Assembly (NCBI GenBank): GCA_964609155.1
Contig: CAZSRF010000019.1
Coordinates: 1 to 43,935, forward strand
Origin: JAGOUU01 sp964609155
Lineage (GTDB): Bacteria > Pseudomonadota > Gammaproteobacteria > JAGOUU01
DNA: 43,935 nt
Direction: 5' to 3'
Positions 16,604-25,933 of this stretch are shown here, in pieces. The first letter of the stretch is position 1. Each line of letters begins with the position of its first letter. The position numbers and the translations under genes are program-made. Under the pieces are notes generated by a model that saw only the letters and a list, made by a program, of their open reading frames with translations, was not told the DNA's origin and ran no database searches.

Positions 16604-17713
16604 ATGAATTTAATCAATTTATTAAATTTCTCACGAAAAGAGTTAGAAAATTATTTTCTAAGTATCGGTGAAACCAAGTTCCGGGCTATCCAAATAATCC
16701 AATGGATTCATCAAAAAGGAGTAGTGGATTTTGATCAAATGACCAATTTGAGTCTAACACTTAGAAACAAACTGAAAGAAACTTGTCATATTCTAACCCC
16801 TAAAGTTATATTAAAGAAGGTAAGTGCTGATCATACTATTAAATACCTTATAGAATTATCCGCTGGCAATTGTATTGAAGCTGTATACATTCCTGAGACA
16901 TCACGTGCTACTTTATGTGTATCTTCACAAATTGGTTGTGCATTGAATTGTACTTTTTGTTCAACTGCTCAACAAGGCTTTAATCGAAACCTTAGTTGTG
17001 CTGAAATTATTTCACAATTATGGATAGTTCATAATGATATCGCTAAAAATCATGAAAACTTATCTCAAGTCACTAATGTAGTGTTTATGGGGATGGGGGA
17101 GCCATTGCTAAATTATGAAAACGTTCTTAAAGCTTCTGAATTAATGCTAGATGATAATGCTTATGGTCTATCAAAATATAGGGTGACGTTAAGTACCTCT
17201 GGTGTAGTACCTGTTCTTGAAAAATTAAAAACAGATTCGCCGATGGCTTTGGCGGTTTCTCTACATGCACCAAATGATGAGTTAAGAAATACTTTAGTAC
17301 CTATCAATAAAAAATACCCATTAGCGCAATTGTTAGCAGTTTGTAAAACTTATTTTGAAGGTCAAAATAAACGTAAGGTTACTTTTGAATATGTGATGCT
17401 AGATGGAATCAATGACACACCAAAACATGCAAGAGAATTAATTAGAATTTTAGAAGGCATTCCAGCAAAAGTTAACCTTATTCCATTTAATCCTTTTCCA
17501 AGAACATATTATAAATGTTCAACTCACGAAGTAATTTCAAAATTTCATGATATACTAAACAGATCTGGTATCATAACCACAGTTAGAAAGACACGTGGTG
17601 AACAAATAGACGCTGCATGCGGCCAATTAGCAGGAGATTTTAAAGATAAAACTTCTCGTTCTCGCTTGAGTCGTCAAAAATTTGAAAGAATAAATCAGGC
17701 AACTGCACTGTAA
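16604..17713 (+). CDS. rlmN: Dual-specificity RNA methyltransferase RlmN (23S rRNA A2503, tRNA A37)
   Basis: A protein of 369 residues, full length for the family. The radical-SAM cluster motif CxxxCxxC is GCALNCTFCS (Cys112, Cys116, Cys119). The methyl-carrier cysteine near the end is Cys339 (DAACGQLAG). Other family marks are NVVFMGMGEPLLNYENV, the SAM-binding VTLSTSGVVP, LAVSLHAPNDELR and LIPFNPFP. RlmN uses two SAM molecules to place a methyl group on C2 of adenine. It opens a same-strand run with pilW, rodZ, hisS, yfgM, bamB and der, an order conserved in gammaproteobacteria. Confidence 0.96.
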   Translation: MNLINLLNFSRKELENYFLSIGETKFRAIQIIQWIHQKGVVDFDQMTNLSLTLRNKLKETCHILTPKVILKKVSADHTIKYLIELSAGNCIEAVYIPETSRATLCVSSQIGCALNCTFCSTAQQGFNRNLSCAEIISQLWIVHNDIAKNHENLSQVTNVVFMGMGEPLLNYENVLKASELMLDDNAYGLSKYRVTLSTSGVVPVLEKLKTDSPMALAVSLHAPNDELRNTLVPINKKYPLAQLLAVCKTYFEGQNKRKVTFEYVMLDGINDTPKHARELIRILEGIPAKVNLIPFNPFPRTYYKCSTHEVISKFHDILNRSGIITTVRKTRGEQIDAACGQLAGDFKDKTSRSRLSRQKFERINQATAL

Positions 17714-17789
17714 GCTTAATATCTTAAAGATCTTAAATTAAATTAAAATATTAAAATAGAGTTGAGCACAAAAACAAAGGATGGGTTAT

Positions 17790-18683
17790 ATGTTACTGTC
17801 GAAAAATAAAACGTTTCTAGTAATATTGTTTTTAGTAAACTTTTTTCAACTAGGTTGTGTATCTCAAAGTGATAATCAGCCACCTCAAGATACAGCATAT
17901 GGCAATGTTAATTTACATCGTTCTGCTAAATATAATGTACAGCTTGGCGTAGGTTATCTTGAACAAGGTGATGTAGAAAGAGCAAAAGAAAAATTACTTA
18001 AAGCTGTAAAACAAGCGCCTCAAATGCCTGAAGCACATTATAATCTAGCGCATTTTTATTATTTAGTTGATGATTTTGAATTGGCAGATCAGCATTTTAA
18101 TGAAGCTATTAAATATGCGTATGATAATACATCAGGTGTGTTAGGTACAGCATATAATAATTATGGTGTATTCCTGTGTCAAACTTCTAAATATAGTAAA
18201 GCTTATGAGCAATTTGATAATGCTGTGGCGGATCAAAGCTATGCAGATAGTGCGTCAGCTTATGAAAATGCTGGCTTATGTGCACTAAAAGCAGGTGATA
18301 AAGTGTTAGCAAAAGCCAATTTTGAAAAAGCTGTTAAACAAAATCCATTTACGGCTAAATCGCTGGTAGAATTAACTCAGCTTAGTGTGGCAGAACGAAA
18401 CTATAAACAAGCTAAAATCTATCTTCAACGTTATAACTCAACAGGAGCCACAAATAAAAGATCTTTGCTTTTGAATCTAGCAATAGCTAAATCTTTAGGT
18501 GATCATAATGAGGTTCTCAATATTAATACAACGCTGCGAGAAAAATTTCCTGAAGCCTTACGCGGTAATAAAGAGCATGAGCTTAATCAAGTGATGACAT
18601 CTAGTAATCGAGAGAAACTCACTAATTTAGAAGGCACAGAAATAAATTATCAAGAACTTGGCAAGCTTAATAAAATTACATAA
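17790..18683 (+). CDS. pilW: Type IV pilus biogenesis TPR lipoprotein PilW/PilF-like
   Basis: The ATG at 17790 is preferred over the one at 17781, because AAAGGATGG then sits at ribosome-site distance. The signal peptide ends in a lipobox (FQLGC), so the protein is a lipoprotein. Tetratricopeptide repeats follow: QLGVGYLEQGDVERAKEKLLKAVK, PEAHYNLAHFYYLVDDFELADQHFNEAI, AYNNYGVFLCQTSKYSKAYEQF and AYENAGLCALKAGDKVLAKANFEKA. This is the layout of PilF/PilW, the outer-membrane pilotin that helps the PilQ secretin assemble. Position between rlmN and rodZ is the standard gammaproteobacterial location. No other pilus genes are in the window. Confidence 0.88.
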   Translation: MLLSKNKTFLVILFLVNFFQLGCVSQSDNQPPQDTAYGNVNLHRSAKYNVQLGVGYLEQGDVERAKEKLLKAVKQAPQMPEAHYNLAHFYYLVDDFELADQHFNEAIKYAYDNTSGVLGTAYNNYGVFLCQTSKYSKAYEQFDNAVADQSYADSASAYENAGLCALKAGDKVLAKANFEKAVKQNPFTAKSLVELTQLSVAERNYKQAKIYLQRYNSTGATNKRSLLLNLAIAKSLGDHNEVLNINTTLREKFPEALRGNKEHELNQVMTSSNREKLTNLEGTEINYQELGKLNKIT

Positions 18684-18750
18684 ATTACTTAAAGTTTAGT
18701 ACAATCTGTATTATCATGTATTATATTTTAAGTGTGCAGAAGGTAGTATT

Positions 18751-19683
18751 ATGAGCGAAGTTTTAGAAGTTAAATCACCTACTAAAGGAAAGCAAACAGA
18801 GGCAAAAGCGGAGTCTTTAAAAGTCAGGCAGCAAGTAAGTAGTGCTTATAAAGTTGAACCTGTTGATCCACTGCTGTATCCAAGTCAACCAGAACATAGA
18901 GAGCAGACGGAAGTTTCAGAAGATACTACAGGATTTATAACAGAGCAAGATAGTATTAATAATACTATCAATATGGCTTCGCTAGGGCCTGGGGTTGCTC
19001 TTAAAACGGCTCGTGAAGAAGCGAAGCTATCAAAAGAAGACATAGCCAAAGAGTTAAGATTAGCTGTAAGGCATATCGATCATTTAGAACAAGATGCTTA
19101 TTATAAGTTTTCTGCTACTGCGTTTTACATTGGTTATATTAGGAGTTATGCAAAACTTTTAGAGCTTGATCCTGAAAAAATAATAGCTAAATTTTACGCC
19201 ATTCATAAAAATGCTTTCGATCTTCCTAAGCATAAAATTACAGCAGTTCCCTCTAGAGAAAAGAATGTAATAAGTGATTTGCATAAAACAGTTTCAAAAA
19301 CTAGTCAAATATTAGCGGGGTTTTTAAAGCCAAAATTTTTAAAAATTATTTTAGTTGCAGTTATAAGTATATCCCTGTTGGTTTGGTTATTTTCTACTCC
19401 TGATAATTTGAGTGTGAATAATACAAGTAATCTAGAACTTGCTTCTGGATCAGATACGGTAGTAACTGAGCTTAATCCAGGCGATAGTGCTGTGACTACT
19501 TTACCGCCAGAGAGAGTTGATGAACTATTACCTACGTCACCTGTTATTGTTAAAAATATGGATAGTTTTGATGACACAGCTTTACAAAATGCTTTAGCTT
19601 TGAATGAGAACAAGGAGCAGGCTGATGCATTGACAGAAGCAGAAACAGATGTAAATGGAACTAAAAAGCAAAAATATGGTTGA
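18751..19683 (+). CDS. rodZ: RodZ-like cytoskeletal/cell-shape protein (short C-terminal region)
   Basis: A protein of 310 residues. After an ~80-residue charged N-terminal extension comes the RodZ-type helix-turn-helix (LKTAREEAKLSKEDIAKEL to FYIGYIRSYAKLLELDP). This binds MreB in characterised homologues. A basic stretch and one membrane helix follow (LKIILVAVISISLLVWLF). The periplasmic part is only ~95 residues of low-complexity Thr/Glu/Asp/Asn sequence, and I do not see the usual C-terminal beta domain (DUF4115), so this copy is truncated or divergent. Location between pilW and hisS is conserved. The N-terminal extension is longer than usual. Confidence 0.85.
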   Translation: MSEVLEVKSPTKGKQTEAKAESLKVRQQVSSAYKVEPVDPLLYPSQPEHREQTEVSEDTTGFITEQDSINNTINMASLGPGVALKTAREEAKLSKEDIAKELRLAVRHIDHLEQDAYYKFSATAFYIGYIRSYAKLLELDPEKIIAKFYAIHKNAFDLPKHKITAVPSREKNVISDLHKTVSKTSQILAGFLKPKFLKIILVAVISISLLVWLFSTPDNLSVNNTSNLELASGSDTVVTELNPGDSAVTTLPPERVDELLPTSPVIVKNMDSFDDTALQNALALNENKEQADALTEAETDVNGTKKQKYG

Positions 19684-19703
19684 TATTAGAGATAAGATTA
19701 GCT

Positions 19704-20990
19704 ATGAAAAGCATTAGTGCCATACGTGGTATGAATGATATTCTTCCAGATGAGGTTGTCTATTGGCAATTTATTGAAGAGAAGTTACGTAAATTAACCA
19801 AAGAATATGGTTATCTTGAAATCAGAGTGCCAATTTTAGAACCTACCGAATTGTATAAAAGAGGTGTGGGTGAGGTTACAGATATTGTTGAAAAAGAAAT
19901 GTATACATTTCTTGATCGCAATGACCAAAGTTTAAGCTTACGTCCCGAAGGAACGGCCGGAGTAGTAAGAGCTGGTTTGGAGCATAGCTTATTCTATGGC
20001 AATAATCCAAAGCTTTGGTACCTTGGCCCTATGTTTCGTCATGAACGACCACAAAAGGGACGCTATAGACAGTTTTTTCAATTTGGCTTAGAGGCTTTTG
20101 GTTTTGTTTCTGCTCATATTGATATTGAAATTTTAGCTTTTTGCCAACGCTTATGGCAGGAACTTGGGCTTTCGGATAAAATCAAATTACAGATAAACTG
20201 TTTAGGAACTCCAGAAGTCCGAGTAAACTATAAACAAGAATTGGTAAAATATTTTACAGATAACCTCGCATCTTTAGATGAAGACAGTAAAAATAGACTA
20301 AGTAAAAATCCGTTACGTATTTTAGATAGCAAGAATCCTGATTTAAAAAAAATTATTGAAAAGGCGCCAAAATTATCAGATTATTTAGATGCAAATAGTT
20401 TGCATCATATGGCTACGTTAGAAACAGGATTAAAACAGTTACAAATAGAGTATCAAATAAATCCTTATTTGGTACGAGGCCTTGATTATTATTGTTTAAC
20501 TGTCTTTGAATGGGTTACAGATACACTAGGAGCACAGGGTACTGTATGTGGTGGGGGGAGATACGATGGCCTCGTCTCACAAATGGGTGGTGAATATACA
20601 CCTGCTGTGGGTATGAGTATTGGATTAGAGCGTCTTATCTTAATGCTAAAAGATAATGATGCTGTGCCCCAGGTTGAGTTGCAAAAAAACAACCCAGATT
20701 GTTATTTAATTTTATCTGGGGAGTCTGGGTTAAATATTGGTATAGTTTTGGCAGAGACATTAAGAAGCAAGATTCCAGGTTTAAGGGTAGTGACTAATAC
20801 CTCTAATCAAAGTATAAAAAATCAATTTAAAAAAGCTGATAAATCTGGTGCAAAAGTAGCTATAATTATTGGCGAAGAAGAAGTGGATAATAATAATTAT
20901 TCGCTTAAATGGCTTAGAGGCAATAAGCCGCAAGAAAAATTGAACTTAGATGATTTAATAGGGACAATCCGTGCAAGTTTACACAACTGA
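19704..20990 (+). CDS. hisS: Histidyl-tRNA synthetase
   Basis: The ATG at 19704 gives the normal N-terminus MKSISAIRGMNDILPDE; a TTG further upstream is not needed. Class II synthetase motifs are present: motif 1 around RVPILEPTELYKRGVGE, SLRPEGTAGVVRA, motif 2 MFRHERPQKGRYRQFFQFG, and the histidine-binding LVRGLDYYCLTVFEW. Motif 3 is AVGMSIGLERLILML. The C-terminal anticodon-binding domain contains KSGAKVAIIIGEEE. Length (428 residues) is typical. It charges tRNA-His. Its last 20 bases overlap the GTG start of yfgM. Confidence 0.97.
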   Translation: MKSISAIRGMNDILPDEVVYWQFIEEKLRKLTKEYGYLEIRVPILEPTELYKRGVGEVTDIVEKEMYTFLDRNDQSLSLRPEGTAGVVRAGLEHSLFYGNNPKLWYLGPMFRHERPQKGRYRQFFQFGLEAFGFVSAHIDIEILAFCQRLWQELGLSDKIKLQINCLGTPEVRVNYKQELVKYFTDNLASLDEDSKNRLSKNPLRILDSKNPDLKKIIEKAPKLSDYLDANSLHHMATLETGLKQLQIEYQINPYLVRGLDYYCLTVFEWVTDTLGAQGTVCGGGRYDGLVSQMGGEYTPAVGMSIGLERLILMLKDNDAVPQVELQKNNPDCYLILSGESGLNIGIVLAETLRSKIPGLRVVTNTSNQSIKNQFKKADKSGAKVAIIIGEEEVDNNNYSLKWLRGNKPQEKLNLDDLIGTIRASLHN

Positions 20991-21636
20991 AGAAGAGCAA
21001 TTACAAGTTTTACTAAATTTTTTTAAAAAACATGGAATCAAATTAATTGTTTTTTTTATATTAATTATTGTTTCTGTTGTTGGTTGGCAGTATTACCTTA
21101 GTAGCAATATTAAATATAATGCAGAAGCATCTATTTTATATAATAAATTGCAATCAACTACATCAGATAATGATCAAAAAGAAATAAGTCAAAATTTAGT
21201 AAAGCATTATAAGTCTACAGTATATGGTAAGATTGCAAGGGTGCACCTTGCAAACCAATTGGTAAATGAACAAAAATGGCAAGAAGCCTCTGATGCATTT
21301 CACAAAATTTATAAAGAAACGGGCAGTTGGCCTGATTTACAAGTTGTTGTCTTTGAAAATTGGTTACGCTCGTTAATTGAATTACAGCAATACGATAAAG
21401 CCTTAAAAACTTTACATAAAAATGAAAAAGTAGCAAAGTTATATCCGGTAAATTATTATAATCTTAAAGGTGATATATTATCTCGTTTAAATAAGCAAGC
21501 GGAGGCTGTTGAGGCATATAATCAAGCGCTACAATCAGCAAAAAAAGATGCTGGTTTCAGCGAACAAATGATTCAATTTACCAACTGGATTACACTGAAA
21601 CGTAATGATCTTTTACTCCCTAAACAATTAAGCTAG
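20971..21636 (+). CDS. yfgM: YfgM-like tetratricopeptide membrane protein
   Basis: The start is a GTG at 20971 inside the end of hisS, with GGGA upstream; this start yields the family's N-terminus. The protein has 221 residues: a short cytosolic part (TEEEQLQVLLNFFKKHG), one membrane helix (IKLIVFFILIIVSVVGWQYYL) and a periplasmic TPR domain. YfgM is an ancillary factor of the SecYEG translocon and periplasmic chaperone network. Its position between hisS and bamB is diagnostic. The overlap implies coupled translation with hisS. Confidence 0.88.
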   Translation: MQVYTTEEEQLQVLLNFFKKHGIKLIVFFILIIVSVVGWQYYLSSNIKYNAEASILYNKLQSTTSDNDQKEISQNLVKHYKSTVYGKIARVHLANQLVNEQKWQEASDAFHKIYKETGSWPDLQVVVFENWLRSLIELQQYDKALKTLHKNEKVAKLYPVNYYNLKGDILSRLNKQAEAVEAYNQALQSAKKDAGFSEQMIQFTNWITLKRNDLLLPKQLS

Positions 21637-21667
21637 AAGTGTTTTATAAAATTATAGGAGCTGTGTT

Positions 21668-22864
21668 GTGCAAAAATTAAGAGGGTTACCATATTATTTT
21701 ATGTTATGCCTACGATTAGTAGGATTACTAGGATTAATCAGTCTTAATGGATGCAGCTATATAACAGGTGGCACTGATAATTCTGAACCTCCAAAACCGT
21801 TAGTAAAAATTAAACCAGAAAAAAAATTTGTTAAATTATGGTCTGATAAAGTTGGCGGTGGTGACTATACAGACAATTTAAGTTTAACGCCGTTAGTTTT
21901 AGATAATAAAATTATTACGGTGGATGCAAGAGGTTCTATTCAGGCTAGAGATATTAATACAGGTAAAATAATTTGGCGTAATAAGCTTAATCAAAAAGTA
22001 TCAGCAGGTGTTACTGGATCTGAAGAAAAAATATTTATAGGCTTAGCTAATGGCGTTTTACTTGCTTTAGATACTTACAAGGGTGCAAAATTATGGGAAC
22101 AAAAATTAGATAAAAATATTCTAAACAACCCTTATTTTGACGGTAGCAATGTTTACCTTCAGACTACAGATGGTACTTTATCCTCACTTAGTGGTAGTAC
22201 TGGTGCTTTAAATTGGGAATATAAAGTATTAATTCCTGATTTAACGTTATACGCTACAAGCTCTCCAACAGTTTGGCATAATTCTGTTATTGCTGGTTTT
22301 GCAAATGGCAAAATTATGTCGTTTAATAAAACAAATGGTTCGATCGAATGGGATTATCAGGTAGCCGTTCCTGTTGGGCGTTCAAGTATCCAGCGAATGG
22401 TTGATATTATAGCAAAACCAGAAATCCACAATGGCGTTTTGTATGCTGTAAGCTATCAAGGGAGCATGGTCGCGCTTGATTTAAACAATGGATCTGAGTT
22501 ATGGAAGTTTAATGTTTCTTCTATTGATAATTTTACTGTAAATGATGATTATATTTATATAAGCGATACTGAAGGAACGGTATGGGCTTTAAATAAAGAC
22601 AATGGCAGGGTCTCATGGCAGCAGCCCAATTTACATATGAGAGAGATTTCAGGTACAGCCTATACAGATAATACGGTTTTGGTTGGAGATTATGCTGGTT
22701 ATTTTCATGGTCTAGCGGATAACAACGGAAGCTTTGTTGCTCGAACTAAGTTAGGTGCAAGCGGAATAAGAGTGGCGCCGCAAGTAAAAGATGGTATAAT
22801 ATACATTTTAGATAATAGTGGTCGATTGGCTGCTTATAAGCTTGTAGACACTAAGATCTCTTAA
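21668..22864 (+). CDS. bamB: Outer membrane protein assembly factor BamB (lipoprotein, PQQ-like beta propeller)
   Basis: The start is a GTG at 21668 with AGGAG about 8 bases upstream. The signal peptide ends in a lipobox, SLNGC. The body is a beta-propeller of repeated blades with G-x-x-x-W endings: GKIIWRNKL, GAKLWEQKL, GALNWEYKV, GSIEWDYQV, GSELWKFNV and GRVSWQQP. BamB is part of the BAM complex that inserts beta-barrel proteins into the outer membrane. Total length (398 residues) is normal. Confidence 0.95.
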   Translation: MQKLRGLPYYFMLCLRLVGLLGLISLNGCSYITGGTDNSEPPKPLVKIKPEKKFVKLWSDKVGGGDYTDNLSLTPLVLDNKIITVDARGSIQARDINTGKIIWRNKLNQKVSAGVTGSEEKIFIGLANGVLLALDTYKGAKLWEQKLDKNILNNPYFDGSNVYLQTTDGTLSSLSGSTGALNWEYKVLIPDLTLYATSSPTVWHNSVIAGFANGKIMSFNKTNGSIEWDYQVAVPVGRSSIQRMVDIIAKPEIHNGVLYAVSYQGSMVALDLNNGSELWKFNVSSIDNFTVNDDYIYISDTEGTVWALNKDNGRVSWQQPNLHMREISGTAYTDNTVLVGDYAGYFHGLADNNGSFVARTKLGASGIRVAPQVKDGIIYILDNSGRLAAYKLVDTKIS

Positions 22865-22884
22865 CCCTAACACACTGTAGTAAC

Positions 22885-24357
22885 ATGTCAATTCCAATAA
22901 TCGCCATTGTTGGCAGGCCTAACGTAGGCAAGTCAACATTATTTAATATATTAACTAACTCCAGGAATGCTTTAGTGCATGATCGCCCGGGGGTCACCAG
23001 AGATCGTATCTTTGGTCAAGGGAAGTTAGGGTCGGGACTGCTAGAATTTGATTACTTAGTTGTAGACACAGGTGGTATCAATGGCGATGAAAAAGGTATT
23101 GACGCCTGCATGGCCGAACAGGCGTTAAAAGCAGTTGAAGAATCTGATTTAATTTTTTGGGTAGTTGATGCCAAAGCTGGGCTGACTCCGACTGATGAAA
23201 TGATAGGTCAACAATTACGCGAGTCTAGTAAGCCTGTTATTCTTGTGGTTAATAAAATAGACAATGTGGATGCCAATCTAGCTCTAGCTGAGTTTTATGC
23301 TCTGGGTATGGGAGAGCCTTACCCTATAGCTGCTGCACATCGTCGAGGTGTTTGTACTATGGTAGAGGAAGTTTTACCTAAGTATTTCCAACCTAGGCTA
23401 GTTGAAGATAGTGAGAGTGAGAGTGATAAAGATAGTTCATCCGAAGATGGTGATGAGTCACAAAATAAATATTGGGTTGACAGCAAAATACGAGTTGCCA
23501 TAATTGGCCGTCCCAATGTGGGCAAGTCCACTCTAATAAATCGCATGCTTGGTGAAACTAGAGTTGTTGTTTACGATGAACCAGGTACGACTCGTGATAG
23601 TGTTTATATTCCCTTAGTGCGTGAAGATCGTGAGTACATCTTAATAGATACTGCAGGAGTAAGAAAACGAGGTAGAATTACAGATGTTGTAGAAAAGTTT
23701 TCTATAGTTAAAACATTAAAAGCTGTAGCGGAAGCTAATGTTGTTATAATGCTAGTAGACAGCTCAGAGAATTTAACTGAGCAAGATATGCATTTATTAC
23801 GTCATACCCAGGACTCTGGCAAAAGTTTAATTATTGCTTGCAATAAATGGGATGGTCTTGATGAGGAGCAAAAAGAAAAAGTTATAAGTGATTTAGATCG
23901 TCGTTTAGATTTTGTTTCATATGCAAAAAGATTTTTTATTTCAGCGAAGCATGGCACTAATGTAGGTCATCTATGGAGAAATATTATTGCTTGTTTTGAT
24001 TCTGTAGTTAAAAATATACCAACAGCAAAACTAACAGATTATTTAGAAGAAGCTGTCAGAACCCATCAACCACCTTTGGTAAATGGCCGGCGTATAAAGC
24101 TCAGATATGCGCATTTAGGGAGTAATTACCCTTTTGTTATCGTTATTCATGGTAAACAAACAGATGCTGTGCCACCACATTATAAAAGATTTTTAATTAA
24201 ATTTTTCCAAGAAAAACTTAAACTGGTGGGTACGCCAATTTTATTAAGCTTTAAAACAGATGATAACCCCTATGAAGGAATAAGAAATACTTTAACACCA
24301 AGGCAAATGCATAAAAGACAGCGGATGATTAAGAATAGAAAAGCCAGAGATAAGTAA
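22885..24357 (+). CDS. der: Ribosome-assembly GTPase Der (EngA)
   Basis: A protein of 490 residues. It has two tandem GTPase domains, the hallmark of Der, each with the P-loop GRPNVGKS (residues 10-17 and again near 212). Each domain also has its switch and DTxG motifs (VVDTGGING; LIDTAGVRK), NKID/NKWD and SAKHG. A Ser/Asp/Glu-rich linker (around SESESDKDSSSEDGDESQ) joins the domains, and a C-terminal KH-like domain follows (PPLVNGRRIKLRYAHLG). Der is essential for 50S subunit maturation. It closes the conserved rlmN-der run. Confidence 0.97.
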   Translation: MSIPIIAIVGRPNVGKSTLFNILTNSRNALVHDRPGVTRDRIFGQGKLGSGLLEFDYLVVDTGGINGDEKGIDACMAEQALKAVEESDLIFWVVDAKAGLTPTDEMIGQQLRESSKPVILVVNKIDNVDANLALAEFYALGMGEPYPIAAAHRRGVCTMVEEVLPKYFQPRLVEDSESESDKDSSSEDGDESQNKYWVDSKIRVAIIGRPNVGKSTLINRMLGETRVVVYDEPGTTRDSVYIPLVREDREYILIDTAGVRKRGRITDVVEKFSIVKTLKAVAEANVVIMLVDSSENLTEQDMHLLRHTQDSGKSLIIACNKWDGLDEEQKEKVISDLDRRLDFVSYAKRFFISAKHGTNVGHLWRNIIACFDSVVKNIPTAKLTDYLEEAVRTHQPPLVNGRRIKLRYAHLGSNYPFVIVIHGKQTDAVPPHYKRFLIKFFQEKLKLVGTPILLSFKTDDNPYEGIRNTLTPRQMHKRQRMIKNRKARDK

Positions 24358-24421
24358 TGTTGTCAGGTTAAAAAAATCTTATTACTCAAAATAAATATTC
24401 TATAACAAAGGTTTTTTCAGG

Positions 24422-25252
24422 ATGCAAAAGACAGGTCATCACTTTTTAAATTGGATTATAGTTTTTACAATATTTATTACTGCATCCAATGTCCAGGCGG
24501 TACATTTACCAAAACACTCTCCAGTTCCTGGTGGAGTTGTAAAAATAAAACTGCACGCACAATGCCCTACTAAAGCTTTTTTCAATAATGCTCCAGTTAT
24601 TATAATTCAAGATGAGCAAGATTATTACGCTATTGCTGGTATACCTTTAGGGACACCGCCAGGCGAGTATAAAATAAAATATTTTGATCAAAACAATAAC
24701 GAGTACAATAAATCTTTTAAAATAAAAGACAAGAAATATAAAATATCTAGAATTACCATAAAAAATAATAATATGGTCAATCCTGATCCAAGTACTCAAG
24801 CACGAATAATATTAGATTTAAAAAAGATCGCTCATGCAGTAAAAATAAAATCAGATTTTTTGCCAACAAATATGCAGTTTAAACAGCCGGTCGAGGGTTT
24901 TAAAACTACATCATTTGGTGCACGCAGGATTATAAATAAACAGATTAAAAACCCACATACAGGTATGGACATAGCTGCTCCAACTGGGGCTAATGTGATA
25001 GCGGGTGGAGATGGGGTCGTTATTTTAGCTGAAAATTTTTATATTCCAGGTAATTTAGTTGCTATTGATCATGGCAGTGGGCTTGTTACAATGTATGGGC
25101 ATTTAAGCACTATTTTAGTTACGGTTGGAGATAAAATAAAAACAGGAGATATTATAGGTAAAGTAGGCAGTACAGGTAGGGTCACGGGGCCACATTTGCA
25201 TTGGACGGTGAAATTAAACCAAGCTTCCGTTGATCCGGATTTGTTTTTGTAG
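24422..25252 (+). CDS. Secreted M23-family (LytM) metallopeptidase
   Basis: A protein of 276 residues with an N-terminal signal peptide (hydrophobic core NWIIVFTIFITASNVQA). The C-terminal LytM domain has all zinc-site motifs: H-x3-D in PHTGMDIAAP and HxH in GPHLHWTV, plus YGHLSTILVTVGDKIKTGDIIGKVGSTG. The middle (PGGVVKIKL... GTPPGEYKIKYF) looks like a beta-rich domain seen in some gammaproteobacterial M23 peptidases. It is expected to cut peptidoglycan cross-bridges in the periplasm, or to be a secreted lytic enzyme. It lies 64 bases after der, with no clear terminator between. Confidence 0.9.
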   Translation: MQKTGHHFLNWIIVFTIFITASNVQAVHLPKHSPVPGGVVKIKLHAQCPTKAFFNNAPVIIIQDEQDYYAIAGIPLGTPPGEYKIKYFDQNNNEYNKSFKIKDKKYKISRITIKNNNMVNPDPSTQARIILDLKKIAHAVKIKSDFLPTNMQFKQPVEGFKTTSFGARRIINKQIKNPHTGMDIAAPTGANVIAGGDGVVILAENFYIPGNLVAIDHGSGLVTMYGHLSTILVTVGDKIKTGDIIGKVGSTGRVTGPHLHWTVKLNQASVDPDLFL

Positions 25253-25295
25253 GTGAAAAGAAAATAAATTTTAATTTCAAAAGTTGTCATTGCGA

Positions 25296-25346
25296 GGATT
25301 TCGCCAATGCAAGAACTGAATAATTAAATGCTCTGACGCGAAATCC
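25296..25346. repeat. Inverted-repeat element in the M23-yciA intergenic region
   Basis: GGATTTCGC (25296-25304) and GCGAAATCC (25338-25346) are perfect inverted copies, next to GTCATTGCGA. The higher GC of this short piece and the GTCATTGCGAGG-type start resemble dispersed palindromic repeats of AT-rich intracellular bacteria (my recollection). The rest of 25253-25538 shows nothing clear. Confidence 0.45.
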
Positions 25347-25538
25347 GCGGCAAACCAGAAGGAATTTAAAATATATCGTATATAAAATTATTATCCTTCG
25401 CAACGTAATTATCATGTGCACAAGCAATGATGCAGCGATAAGACATCTTTACAAAGATTATGTGAGTATGTTATACATAGCCATTACATCTTGAAAAAAT
25501 AATAAATTATTTATGCAATAAGGATAAATGTTGTTTTA

Positions 25539-25931
25539 ATGGACACTGACATTACGCACGATGATGCCAAAGGCGATTTAGTTATAAGAACAGTAGCAAT
25601 GCCAGAATATACCAATTTTAATGGTGATATATTTGGTGGTTGGGTGATGTCGCAAATGGATATGGGGGCAGGGATAGTAGCAACGCGAATATCTAAAAAA
25701 AGAGTTACCACAGTTGCCGTAGACAAAATGGTATTTTTGAACCCTGTAAAAGTAGGTGACTTGGTGTCGTGTTATGGAGAGTTGCTTAAAATAGGTAATA
25801 CCTCCATGACTATAAAAATAGAAGTATGGATATTACGAAAATTAACTGTGCAAGAAATAAAGGTAACTGAAGGTATTTTTACCTTCGTTGCCATCGATGA
25901 ACATGGACGTCCTACCCCCGTAAGCGTGTAA
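25539..25931 (+). CDS. yciA: YciA-like acyl-CoA thioesterase (hotdog fold)
   Basis: A protein of 130 residues, normal for YciA. Family marks: GDLVIRTVAMPEYTNFNGDIFGGWVMSQMD, where the Asp of NGDIFGGW is the catalytic carboxylate; then GAGIVATRISKKRVTTVAVDKMVFLNPVKVGDLVSCYGEL and the end FTFVAIDEHGRP. It hydrolyses acyl-CoAs of varied chain length and acts in the cytosol as a hexamer. It is convergent with the cysteine-rich gene cluster, with only 2 bases between the stops. Confidence 0.92.
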   Translation: MDTDITHDDAKGDLVIRTVAMPEYTNFNGDIFGGWVMSQMDMGAGIVATRISKKRVTTVAVDKMVFLNPVKVGDLVSCYGELLKIGNTSMTIKIEVWILRKLTVQEIKVTEGIFTFVAIDEHGRPTPVSV

Positions 25932-25933
25932 TC

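Noticed and set aside
19305..19613. Antisense open frame of 102 codons within rodZ
   Set aside because: Shadow of the rodZ tail; no motif or ribosome site.
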